A DNA stretch of 13,839 nucleotides from RGIG8306 sp964566025 (GTDB lineage: Bacteria > Bacillota > Clostridia > Lachnospirales > Lachnospiraceae), in NCBI GenBank assembly GCA_964566025.1, contig CAZMHF010000036.1:1-13839 (forward strand), read 5' to 3'. Shown here piece after piece: positions 7,396-13,732 of this stretch. Made by a program: the position numbers and the translations under genes. The first letter of the stretch is position 1; each line of letters begins with the position of its first letter. The notes under the pieces were generated by a model that made no database searches, was not told the origin of the DNA, and worked only from the letters and a program-made list of their open reading frames with translations.

Positions 7396-8582
7396 TGTAT
7401 ACAAAAGAAAAATTCATTCAACTATTAAAAATTAAAAATATATTGCTTACGATTTTCGGCGTATTTTTACTTATAAGTTCGACAACAATTTTCATACAAC
7501 TAGTTGTCTATTATCGTGAGAACATTCAAACGGCGCTTCACGCAAAATCTATGCCAGGTGTTAAGCTAACGGTGATTATAGGGATATTATCCCTTATCAA
7601 TGCGGGAATTTCTAAGCATAACATTCAGGAGGCGAATTTTTATTCGAGTTATTTTGAAGGAAGCTTGGATGGTTATGTTTTATATAGCGATTTAGCAGAA
7701 GTAACAGGAAAAAGCAAAAAAAAGATACGCAGACAACTGAGAACGTATTTAAAGATATACATGAAAAACTATGAAATACAAACGATAAACTATATCGAGC
7801 AAATTGTCTTAAAGAGCAAACTAACGGAGTGCGAATGTAGACAATGCGGTGGAATTATTGAAAAGCGTGCGTATTTTACGGGAAAGTGTCCTTATTGCGG
7901 GAGTTCAGATTTGTTTGCAAAGATTTTAGCAAATCAGAAGTTTTATCGTATTGAGAATACGGTAAAGGACGGTATTAAACATCCTGAATTTTATGTGGTG
8001 AAAAACATAAAAACAAAGCTAGCCATCTTCGCAGGGCTATTGTGTGCAGGAATCAGTATTGTGATTATTTCATTGATTGGTTGTATTGATACGATTACTA
8101 AATACAATAATAAAGAACATTTAGTTGAGGTATTATTATCGGGAAAGAGTTATTCGTCATTTGCATTGATTAAAGCAGAGATTTTAAAGTTGTTTATCTC
8201 GTTTTTGATATTATTTGTGGCGTTTTTGATATTATCGTATTTCCGTATTCGAAAAATCGGATATATAACGACAGCCGATCGTATGTCGCATCAGTTTGCG
8301 ACTTGTACAACACCATTTGTTGAAAAAGATCGTTTGTTAGTAGCGAGTAATCACACCTCTCCGACTAAAATTCTTAAACCTGTTCGCTCGGCTATCAGAC
8401 GTCGCTATTTGATCAATTGCACATTGGAAAGTCATGATGGACAATTGTTAGTTGCACTTGCCAAAAAAATCATAAAGGATCAATGTCCTACATGTGGCGC
8501 ACCAATTACTGGAGCGGTAGATGAATATTATGTATGTCAGTATTGTCGTCATAAAATTATGAATGTTATTGTGAAAAAGTGA
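7395..8582 (+). CDS. Unrecognised membrane protein with two CxxC zinc ribbons
   Basis: I do not recognise a named family for this 395-residue protein. It has four likely membrane helices: about 14-38, 56-74, 208-230 and 266-283. Between the two pairs lies a soluble region. First comes a basic helical segment (YSDLAEVTGKSKKKIRRQLR, 97-116) that resembles a winged-helix or HTH unit. Then comes a first zinc ribbon with Cys148, Cys151, Cys165 and Cys168 (CRQC ... CPYC). The C-terminal soluble part ends in a second ribbon with Cys364, Cys367, Cys381 and Cys384 (CPTC ... CQYC). Both soluble parts should face the cytoplasm if the helices pair as hairpins. Its start overlaps the response-regulator stop by one base, which ties it to the transporter/two-component operon. 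A role as an accessory or signal-transfer factor is only a guess. Confidence 0.85.
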   Translation: MYTKEKFIQLLKIKNILLTIFGVFLLISSTTIFIQLVVYYRENIQTALHAKSMPGVKLTVIIGILSLINAGISKHNIQEANFYSSYFEGSLDGYVLYSDLAEVTGKSKKKIRRQLRTYLKIYMKNYEIQTINYIEQIVLKSKLTECECRQCGGIIEKRAYFTGKCPYCGSSDLFAKILANQKFYRIENTVKDGIKHPEFYVVKNIKTKLAIFAGLLCAGISIVIISLIGCIDTITKYNNKEHLVEVLLSGKSYSSFALIKAEILKLFISFLILFVAFLILSYFRIRKIGYITTADRMSHQFATCTTPFVEKDRLLVASNHTSPTKILKPVRSAIRRRYLINCTLESHDGQLLVALAKKIIKDQCPTCGAPITGAVDEYYVCQYCRHKIMNVIVKK

Positions 8583-8611
8583 TTGACATTGTGAAACAAC
8601 TCTGATATGGT
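8583..8611 (+). promoter_or_regulatory. Promoter of the T-box leader
   Basis: A consensus TTGACA (8583-8588) starts directly after the stop codon of the previous gene. A 17-bp spacer ends in TGA, giving an extended -10, TATGGT (8606-8611). Transcription should start near 8618. Confidence 0.75.
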
Positions 8612-8617
8612 ATGGGG

Positions 8618-8924
8618 AATAAGCTTTGCTGCATATCGTTAGCAAGGTCATATAGAATAAAGGCTAAGAGAAGAACGAGTAACATTTATGAAGATCTCAG
8701 AGAGAAGCTGGTTGGTGCGAAGCTTTGATTGGATGAATGCGAATACATCTTTGAGCTGTTATCTGAACACATTATGGTAGTAGGAGAATCCGGGAGTGCC
8801 CGTTATAGCAACAAAGTATCATGTGTACTTGTAGAGGTCTTATTCGTGAGGATAAGATAAAAAAAGGTGGTAACACGGAGTGAATTCGTCCTTTCTAATA
8901 GTTTTCTATTAGAGAGGATTTTTT
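8618..8924 (+). promoter_or_regulatory. T-box riboswitch, probable tyrosine (UAC) specifier
   Basis: This leader RNA senses uncharged tRNA and controls termination. It shows the T-box layout: AGTA of the Stem I internal loop (8678-8681), CAGAGAGAAGCT with the distal loop GGTTGGTGCGAAGCT (about 8698-8724), and GAATACATCTTTGAG (8741-8755). The GAA-NNN-A..TTTGAG pattern makes UAC (8744-8746) the specifier, so tRNA-Tyr is the likely ligand. Further on come CCGGGAGTGCCCGTTATAGC (8791-8810), a Stem III hairpin TCTTAT / ATAAGA (8838-8857), and the T-box core AAGGTGGTAACACGG (8864-8878). The core bulge TGGT would pair with an ACCA acceptor end, which fits tRNA-Tyr with discriminator A. AAAGG before the core can pair with CCTTT (8890-8894), forming the antiterminator in competition with the 8889-8924 terminator. 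The specifier call is an inference from the pattern. Confidence 0.92.
8889..8924 (+). terminator. T-box-controlled intrinsic terminator
   Basis: A 13-bp stem (8889-8901 with 8906-8918, one wobble pair) with a TTTT loop is followed by six T. The left arm also takes part in the antiterminator, so this is a regulated terminator. It would also stop read-through from the upstream operon. Confidence 0.93.
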
Positions 8925-8959
8925 ATTACAAAAAAACAGCGAAAATGGAGGAAAGAAAG

Positions 8960-9040
8960 ATGAGTGAAGGAAAGATGAATGAAAGAGTGGAAAATGCACT
9001 AAAAATTGGTTATGTACTAAAGATGTATTTTGTGGTATAA
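8960..9040 (+). CDS. Short ORF (26 aa) directly after the T-box
   Basis: This ORF is ATG 8960 to TAA 9038-9040, with GGAGG at 8947-8951, 8 nt before the start. It encodes a 26-residue peptide starting MSEGKMNERVENALK and ending in a hydrophobic tail with two tyrosines. It is the only ORF with a ribosome binding site between the T-box terminator and the next promoter, whose -10 overlaps its stop codon. It matches no tyrosine-related gene I know and does not look like the start of a tyrosyl-tRNA synthetase. It could be a translated small peptide, the stub of a deleted target gene, or chance. Confidence 0.35.
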   Translation: MSEGKMNERVENALKIGYVLKMYFVV

Positions 9041-9041
9041 T
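9033..9041 (+). promoter_or_regulatory. Extended -10 promoter before the small hypothetical gene
   Basis: TGG followed by TATAAT (9036-9041) is a near-perfect extended -10. No good -35 box is visible at 16-18 bp. It would give a leader of about 80 nt before ATG 9127. Confidence 0.5.
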
Positions 9042-9126
9042 GAAGTAAAAAAGAATGGTGATAAAAACTAATGGACATTTACGTAAAAAGAAACTAAAAT
9101 GATTTGTGTGGAAACGAGGTGAGCAT

Positions 9127-9531
9127 ATGAAACTTATTTTTTGCATTGATGATAAAATGGGTATGATGTTTTTTGGGAAAAGACAAAGTAAGGATCGAAA
9201 TTTGAGAGAATGGATTATAAACAAAGTGGAGAATAGCGCGCTCTGGATGAGTGAATATTCGGCGAAACAATTCGACGAACATAAGCAGATTATAGTGGAT
9301 AATCATTATCTAGAAAAGGCAAAAGAAGAAGAGTATTGTTTTGTTGAAGATGGCGATTATGACTTTGAGAAAGCATGTGGCGTTATTCTTTGTCATTGGA
9401 ATCGCCAATATCCAGCAGATAAATTTTTTGATAGAACAAAGCTTGACGAGGAATTTTCTCTTGTGCGCACAGAGGATATGATAGGTTCCTCTCACGAAAA
9501 AATAACAATTGAGATATATGAGAGACGGTAG
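9127..9531 (+). CDS. Conserved-looking hypothetical protein, 134 aa
   Basis: I recall similar small proteins in Clostridia but know no function for them. The start is placed at ATG 9127, preceded by GAGGTG with 5-nt spacing. The frame also has an ATG at 9106, but that one has no ribosome binding site. The protein is soluble, without signal peptide or membrane helix. Features are an N-terminal strand (MKLIFCIDDKMGMMFFGKRQ, 1-20), a tryptophan-containing segment (SALWMSEYSAKQFD, 37-50), an acidic middle (EKAKEEEYCFVEDGDYDFEK, 63-82), and a C-terminal SSHEKITIEIYERR. It lies between the T-box block and the helicase gene, each with its own promoter, so context says little about its role. Confidence 0.8.
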   Translation: MKLIFCIDDKMGMMFFGKRQSKDRNLREWIINKVENSALWMSEYSAKQFDEHKQIIVDNHYLEKAKEEEYCFVEDGDYDFEKACGVILCHWNRQYPADKFFDRTKLDEEFSLVRTEDMIGSSHEKITIEIYERR

Positions 9532-9572
9532 ACAAAAATGGGTGCTAAGTATCCGATTGGTTTGTTAATTTG

Positions 9573-9601
9573 TTTACATTTTAAGAGATATGTATTATGA
9601 T
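9573..9601 (+). promoter_or_regulatory. Promoter of the DEAD-box helicase gene
   Basis: TTTACA (9573-9578), 17 bp, then TATGAT (9596-9601), 26 bp before ATG 9628 with its AAGGAGA ribosome binding site. The short leader argues against the long cold-shock-type leader seen before some helicase genes. Confidence 0.6.
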
Positions 9602-9627
9602 AGGGGAGCTATAAGAGAAGGAGAACT

Positions 9628-10860
9628 ATGAAATTTAGCGAGCTAGGGATAACTCCCTTGATATTAAAGGTCTTTACGCAAGAGGCGTATAATGAACCAA
9701 CGCCAATTCAAGAAAAGACAATTCCGCAAGCATTAAAGGGGCGTGATATTTTAGGATTGGCACAAACAGGAACAGGTAAGACGGCGGCATTTTCCGTACC
9801 GACATTGCAGATCCTTGCCGAAAAAAAACGCCATACTGACAGACGAAAAATACGTGCATTAGTACTTACTCCTACAAGAGAATTAGCCATTCAAGTGCAA
9901 GAGAGCTTTGCTACATACGGACGCTACATGCCATTGCGCTCGACGGTTGTATTTGGCGGTGTTGGTCAAGAAAAACAAGTCAATGCTCTAAAGGGTACAA
10001 TCGATATATTGGTGGCAACACCAGGGCGATTATTGGATTTAATTAACCAAGGCTATGTCGATATTTCGGCACTAGAGATTTTTATTTTAGATGAAGCAGA
10101 CCGCATGCTTGATATGGGCTTTATCCATGATGTTCGTCGCATTATCAAATATTTGCCGTCCAAAAAACAAACAATGCTCTTTTCGGCGACAATGCCAAAG
10201 GCAATGGAAGAGATAGCAGGAAAACTATTAGTTAAGCCTGTTGAAGTATCGATTATCGCCAAGACAAAGACGGTTGATAAGATTAAGCAATATGTGTACT
10301 TTGTTGATAAACCAAATAAAATTCATATACTAAGCGAATTTCTTAAAGAAAATAAAGATGAAGCAGTGCTTATTTTTACGCGAACCAAATCAGGTGCTGA
10401 TCGAATTGTACGCAAACTTGGGAAACAAAATATAAAAATTATGGCTATCCATGGTGATAAATCGCAAAATGCTAGACAAAATGCACTTAATGCATTTAAA
10501 GAAGGAAAAATCTTAGCATTGGCGGCAACCGATATAGCCTCAAGAGGTATTGATATTAATGAATTACCCTATGTGATTAATTATGATTTGCCAGAAACAC
10601 CAGAGACATATGTGCACCGTATTGGTAGAACAGGAAGAGCGGGGCATGAGGGCATTGCGATTTCACTTTGTAGTTACCCAGAAAAGGGGTTGCTTAATGA
10701 TATTGAGAAATTGACGAAGAAAAAACTCGAAGTAGTTACCGAACATAAGTATCCAATGGTGGATCTAACGATTCCAGAAAAAGTACAACGTCCGCCAAGG
10801 CCAGCAAGAGTGCAAGGACAAAAAACAAAAACAACGATTAAGACAAATAAAAAGAAATAA
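9628..10860 (+). CDS. DEAD-box ATP-dependent RNA helicase (RhlE/CshA-like)
   Basis: This 410-residue RNA helicase unwinds RNA duplexes using ATP, typically in ribosome assembly or mRNA turnover. All core motifs are intact: Q motif EPTPIQ (23-28), motif I AQTGTGKT (45-52), Ia PTRELA (82-87), GG (110-111), Ib TPGR (131-134), II DEAD (155-158), III SAT (186-188), IV region VLIFTRTK (247-254), V ATDIASRGIDI (300-310), and VI HRIGRTGRAG (330-339). The core ends near residue 375. A short basic Pro/Lys-rich tail follows (RPPRPARVQ then lysine-rich residues), probably for RNA binding. The length and the tail suit RhlE-type enzymes rather than the longer DbpA or CshA forms. It is monocistronic, with its own promoter, and ends at a long palindrome. 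Confidence 0.97.
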   Translation: MKFSELGITPLILKVFTQEAYNEPTPIQEKTIPQALKGRDILGLAQTGTGKTAAFSVPTLQILAEKKRHTDRRKIRALVLTPTRELAIQVQESFATYGRYMPLRSTVVFGGVGQEKQVNALKGTIDILVATPGRLLDLINQGYVDISALEIFILDEADRMLDMGFIHDVRRIIKYLPSKKQTMLFSATMPKAMEEIAGKLLVKPVEVSIIAKTKTVDKIKQYVYFVDKPNKIHILSEFLKENKDEAVLIFTRTKSGADRIVRKLGKQNIKIMAIHGDKSQNARQNALNAFKEGKILALAATDIASRGIDINELPYVINYDLPETPETYVHRIGRTGRAGHEGIAISLCSYPEKGLLNDIEKLTKKKLEVVTEHKYPMVDLTIPEKVQRPPRPARVQGQKTKTTIKTNKKK

Positions 10861-10874
10861 ATCATTGCAAAAAT

Positions 10875-10922
10875 ATACTCGCCATTCGCTAGATAATATG
10901 TTATCTAACGAGTGGCGAGTAT
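10875..10922. terminator. Long palindrome, probable bidirectional terminator
   Basis: ATACTCGCCA (10875-10884) pairs with TGGCGAGTAT (10913-10922). Inside, TAGATAA pairs with TTATCTA around a 4-nt loop. It lies between convergent genes. On the minus strand the hairpin is followed by a T-rich run (ATATTTTT), so it should end the SPFH/RHH transcript. On the plus strand the T run is poor. Confidence 0.75.
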
Positions 10923-10949
10923 GTTAATTGATAAGAGTGATTGCTTTCG

Positions 10950-11204
10950 TTAACTCTTTTTTCTCTTTCTTACGGCCTCAGTTAATAGAAATTCGATTTG
11001 ACTATTGATAGAGCGATAATCGTCCTCTGCCCACTTAACCAGCTCATTCCAAAGAGAAGGAGATAGGCGCAAGAGGACTTGCTTCTTTGCTTTTTCCTTT
11101 TCTTTAAGAGCTTTTTCCTTTTGACGAATTTCTTCTTCTAGCTGATTGAGTTTTTTTAGTCGATCGGCTAAAAGCTGTTCTTTTTCATTGAAATTATCAG
11201 GCAT
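10950..11204 (-). CDS. Ribbon-helix-helix (Arc-like) DNA-binding protein with N-terminal coiled coil
   Basis: This small protein of 84 residues is encoded 20 nt downstream of the SPFH gene on the same strand. Residues 6-40 form a charged heptad-like helix (LKKLNQLEEEIRQKEKALKE), probably a coiled coil. Residues 41-80 match the Arc/MetJ ribbon-helix-helix pattern: strand KKQVLLRLSPS (40-50), helix 1 LWNELVKWAEDDYRS, helix 2 INSQIEFLLTEAVRK. A GGGGAGG ribosome binding site supports the start. I know this pairing of an SPFH gene with an RHH gene from other Bacillota. The likely role is as a DNA-binding repressor that acts on the operon's own promoter, where two palindromes lie one helical turn apart. 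An antitoxin role is the alternative, but no toxin gene is next to it. Confidence 0.88.
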   Translation of the reverse strand: MPDNFNEKEQLLADRLKKLNQLEEEIRQKEKALKEKEKAKKQVLLRLSPSLWNELVKWAEDDYRSINSQIEFLLTEAVRKRKKS

Positions 11205-11224
11205 ATAAGGTGCCTCCCCTCTTA

Positions 11225-12238
11225 CTAATAAATGCTTCCGCTATTGATAATCGGTTGTGCTTCTTTGTTTCCACAAAGAATAACCAGTAGATTGCTAACC
11301 ATTGCTGCTTTGCGCTCTTCATCGAGAACTAAAATCTCTTCCTCGCTAAGCTGATCAATCGCCATCTTCACCATACTAACTGCACCTTCAACAATTTTTT
11401 GTCTAGCTGCAATAATCGCAACGGCTTGTTGTTTTTGTAGCATCGCAGCAGCGATTTCTTCCGAATAAGCAAGATGCGTGATGCGAACTTCATCAATTAC
11501 AATACCTGCTTCAGAAACCTTATCGAGTAATTCTGTTTCCATCACATCAGCAATTTCCTTACTACTGCCACGAAGCGTTTTTTCATCAGCATCTTCTTCG
11601 ATTGTATCGTATGGATAAAGACGTGCAATATTTCGAATAGTCGAATCGCATTGAATCGATAAGAATTCAAAAAAGTTTTCAACGTTAAAGACTGCTTTTG
11701 TTGGGTCATCAACATGCCAAATCACATTGGCACCGATAATAATAGGATTTCCAAGTGCATCATTCACTTTTTGTCTTGAGTTGCTAAGTGTCATCGTCTT
11801 TAACGAAATACGTTTGCGAAGATCTAGATTTGCATCAAGTGAAACTTCAGAGTCTGCATTTGTCTTGATTGAAAAGGCTTTGTCTTTCTTTTTTGGTGCT
11901 GTCGCTTGACAAAATGGATTTACAAAAAAATAACCAGACTCCTTAATGGTGCCGTAATATTTGCCAAAGAGTGTTAGGACAAGCGCTTCATTTGGCTGAA
12001 GACTTTTGAGACCACCACAGAGCGTGGCAAATACGATAAAGGCGATAATACTTACAGGTATCAAAATGACAAAGAGAATGGAGAATGATGATTCTAGTTT
12101 AATTGCAGAAAAAATAATAAGTGCAATTGATACTAGCATACCTAGAATAATAAAAAGTAGCATTGCTATGCCATTTGCTTTCTTTGCCTCTTTTTCAATG
12201 ATAGAGTACTTTTTGCTTGTGTTGTTTAATTGTTCCAT
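11225..12238 (-). CDS. SPFH / band-7 domain membrane protein
   Basis: This 337-residue protein has two N-terminal membrane helices (about 23-46 and 52-75) in a hairpin, then an SPFH domain from about 78 (SLQPNEALVLTLFGKYYGTI) to about 280. A long helical region with AAAMLQKQQAVAIIAARQ (263-280) follows, with a conserved-looking end (QPIINSGSIY). SPFH proteins (stomatin, prohibitin and flotillin relatives) build oligomeric membrane scaffolds that organise proteases, kinases or transporters. The partner of this one is unknown. No NfeD-like protease gene accompanies it, unlike many bacterial stomatins. It is the first gene of a two-gene operon with the RHH protein. The start has a good GGAGG 6-7 nt upstream. 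Confidence 0.93.
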   Translation of the reverse strand: MEQLNNTSKKYSIIEKEAKKANGIAMLLFIILGMLVSIALIIFSAIKLESSFSILFVILIPVSIIAFIVFATLCGGLKSLQPNEALVLTLFGKYYGTIKESGYFFVNPFCQATAPKKKDKAFSIKTNADSEVSLDANLDLRKRISLKTMTLSNSRQKVNDALGNPIIIGANVIWHVDDPTKAVFNVENFFEFLSIQCDSTIRNIARLYPYDTIEEDADEKTLRGSSKEIADVMETELLDKVSEAGIVIDEVRITHLAYSEEIAAAMLQKQQAVAIIAARQKIVEGAVSMVKMAIDQLSEEEILVLDEERKAAMVSNLLVILCGNKEAQPIINSGSIY

Positions 12239-12257
12239 AAAACCTCCTAAAGTGTTT

Positions 12258-12276
12258 TGATATCAAAATGATATCA
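12258..12276. promoter_or_regulatory. Tandem palindromic operator, TGATATCA twice
   Basis: Two identical 8-bp palindromes (12258-12265 and 12269-12276) are 11 bp apart, start to start, about one DNA turn. They lie between the minus-strand -10 and the SPFH ribosome binding site, overlapping the expected transcription start. Ribbon-helix-helix dimers often bind such paired sites side by side, so the RHH protein of this operon is the best candidate ligand. That link is an inference. Confidence 0.6.
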
Positions 12277-12278
12277 TT

Positions 12279-12307
12279 ATAATAGCAAACGATAAATGCT
12301 TTGTCAA
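12279..12307 (-). promoter_or_regulatory. Promoter of the SPFH/RHH operon
   Basis: On the minus strand, consensus TTGACA (12302-12307), 17 bp, then TATTAT (12279-12284). TATAAT can also be read 3 bp further downstream. The tandem operator begins directly after it. Confidence 0.75.
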
Positions 12308-12322
12308 TACCTAAATCGCCAC

Positions 12323-12350
12323 TTGACAAAAATAGTTTTCGTGATAGGAT
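12323..12350 (+). promoter_or_regulatory. Promoter of the MFS gene
   Basis: TTGACA (12323-12328), 16 bp ending in TGA, then TAGGAT (12345-12350), an extended -10. Its -35 lies only 15 bp from the divergent SPFH -35, so the two polymerases could compete for the site. Confidence 0.7.
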
Positions 12351-12382
12351 AGTCATACTAAAAAAGTATTAAGGAGATATTG

Positions 12383-13600
12383 ATGAATAAGACAAACCAT
12401 TGGAAGCGCAATGCAGGTTTCTTTATCGGAGGACAGTTTGCTTCGATGTTTGGTTCCATGCTAGTTTCTTATGCAATTACATGGAATATTACTCTTCAAG
12501 AAAAGTCAGGTATACTCGTGGCATTGTTTACATGCGCAGCGATGTTACCGATGGTGATTGCTTCACCAATTGCTGGCGTATTGGCAGATCGCTATAATCG
12601 CAAATTTTTAATCAATATTTCTGATGCACTGATAGCTCTGATTACCTTAGGAATCGCCATATTATATATGTTAGGCTACAAAAGTATTTGGTTATTGTTT
12701 GTAGCAGTTATTACGAGAAGCTTTAGTCAAGGTATTCAACAGCCAGCAGTCAATGCCCTAATTCCGCAAATTGTTCCTGAAAAACATTTGATGCGTTTTA
12801 ATGCTATTCAGGGAACCTCACAATCCATAACGATGTTTGCTGCACCTATGGTTGCTGGTGCATTGTTGACATTTGTACCAATGGAAATCATCTTCTTTAT
12901 TGATGTTATTACAGCGATTATTGGCATCTCAACCGTTTTCTTTTGTGTGAAGGTGGATTATGTGAAAAATACAGAACACCAAGCAGGAATTAAAGCCTAT
13001 TATAAAGAAACAAAAGAAGGCATTTCATTTATTATGAATGAAAAATGGTTAAAAACATTGCTTGTGTTTACAGCTTTATTTTGTGTTTTAGCAGCACCTG
13101 CCTCTATCCTAACGCCATTACAAGTGGCACGCTCCTTTGGTGATGATGTATGGAGATTAACAGCTGTTGAAATTGCATTTTCTGTTGGAATGATGATAGG
13201 GGGAGCGCTCATTTCTATTTGGGGTGGTTTTAAAAATAAAATTCATTCTATGATTTTATCGTGGATACTTTTTGGTATAACGACCTTTTTATTTGGAGTG
13301 GTGACGAATTTTTGGATTTACCTAGCGATTATGTTTGCTTCAGGAGGAACCATGCCGCTATATAACACACCAAGTATGACATTGATGCAAACACGCATTC
13401 CGCCAGAGATGATGGGGCGTGTGTTTAGTGCGATTATGTTGATTAATGGTCTTGGTATGCCACTTGGAATGGCGTTTTTTGGGCCGTTGAGCGATATACT
13501 AAAAATCGAATGGTTATTAATTGTAACAGGAGCATTGTTGATAGTGGGCGGTGTTATTATGTACGGAAGAAAAGAGCTTCAAGAAATAGAAGAGCAGTAA
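12383..13600 (+). CDS. MFS efflux transporter, MefA-like (DHA3 family)
   Basis: This integral membrane exporter is about 405 residues long, the usual length of macrolide-efflux (Mef) type pumps. About 12 helices can be traced. The N-terminal one contains FFIGGQFASMFGSMLVSYAI, and motif A follows TM2 (SPIAGVLADRYNRK). A conserved RSFSQGIQQPAVNALIPQIV segment and a later GTMPLYNTPSMTLMQTRIPP segment are typical of the MFS_3/DHA3 group. It should act as a proton-driven drug or metabolite exporter. Resemblance to Mef does not prove macrolide resistance, as most chromosomal members have unknown substrates. The start is ATG 12383, 6 nt after GGAG; the ATG at 12380 is too close to the ribosome binding site. 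Confidence 0.93.
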   Translation: MNKTNHWKRNAGFFIGGQFASMFGSMLVSYAITWNITLQEKSGILVALFTCAAMLPMVIASPIAGVLADRYNRKFLINISDALIALITLGIAILYMLGYKSIWLLFVAVITRSFSQGIQQPAVNALIPQIVPEKHLMRFNAIQGTSQSITMFAAPMVAGALLTFVPMEIIFFIDVITAIIGISTVFFCVKVDYVKNTEHQAGIKAYYKETKEGISFIMNEKWLKTLLVFTALFCVLAAPASILTPLQVARSFGDDVWRLTAVEIAFSVGMMIGGALISIWGGFKNKIHSMILSWILFGITTFLFGVVTNFWIYLAIMFASGGTMPLYNTPSMTLMQTRIPPEMMGRVFSAIMLINGLGMPLGMAFFGPLSDILKIEWLLIVTGALLIVGGVIMYGRKELQEIEEQ

Positions 13601-13632
13601 AAAGCTCGCCTTAAAGGGAGTTAGGCTTAGGG

Positions 13633-13656
13633 ATTTACGAAAACAAGTAAATTTTT
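13633..13656 (+). terminator. Weak terminator-like hairpin after the MFS gene
   Basis: ATTTAC (13633-13638) pairs with GTAAAT (13647-13652) around an 8-nt loop, followed by TTTT. The stem is AT-rich and weak. Confidence 0.35.
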
Positions 13657-13680
13657 GACCGGCTCTCTTCAAGCGGAGGC

Positions 13681-13732
13681 AAAAGAGACCATTCACACTC
13701 AAGCGTATGTGCTTACTGTGGCTGGTCTTTTT
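13681..13732. terminator. Hairpin with flanking A and T runs, probable bidirectional terminator
   Basis: The arms GACCA (13687-13691) and TGGTC (13723-13727) pair. Inner pairs are CACA (13694-13697) with TGTG (13717-13720), and AAGC (13701-13704) with GCTT (13711-13714). AAAAG precedes the hairpin and TTTTT follows it, so it can work on both strands. The frame of the minus-strand 13705-13839 remnant ends inside it. Confidence 0.6.

Noticed and set aside
8741..8760. GAAC at 8764-8767 with the following bases as an alternative specifier (His or Thr)
   Set aside because: The GAA-NNN-A..TTTGAG context is found around UAC and not there, and the T-box bulge fits discriminator A. This remains an inference without a covariance model.
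9106..9126. Alternative start of the 134-aa protein
   Set aside because: GAGGTG lies inside this stretch and serves ATG 9127; nothing suitable precedes 9106.
8895..9224. 109-codon open frame on the minus strand
   Set aside because: It runs through the T-box terminator, the short ORF and the start of the 9127 gene. Its Phe/Ser/His-rich product reflects purine-rich sequence on the other strand.
12006..12260. 84-codon plus-strand frame
   Set aside because: It is antisense to the start of the SPFH gene and extends into the operator region, with no ribosome binding site.
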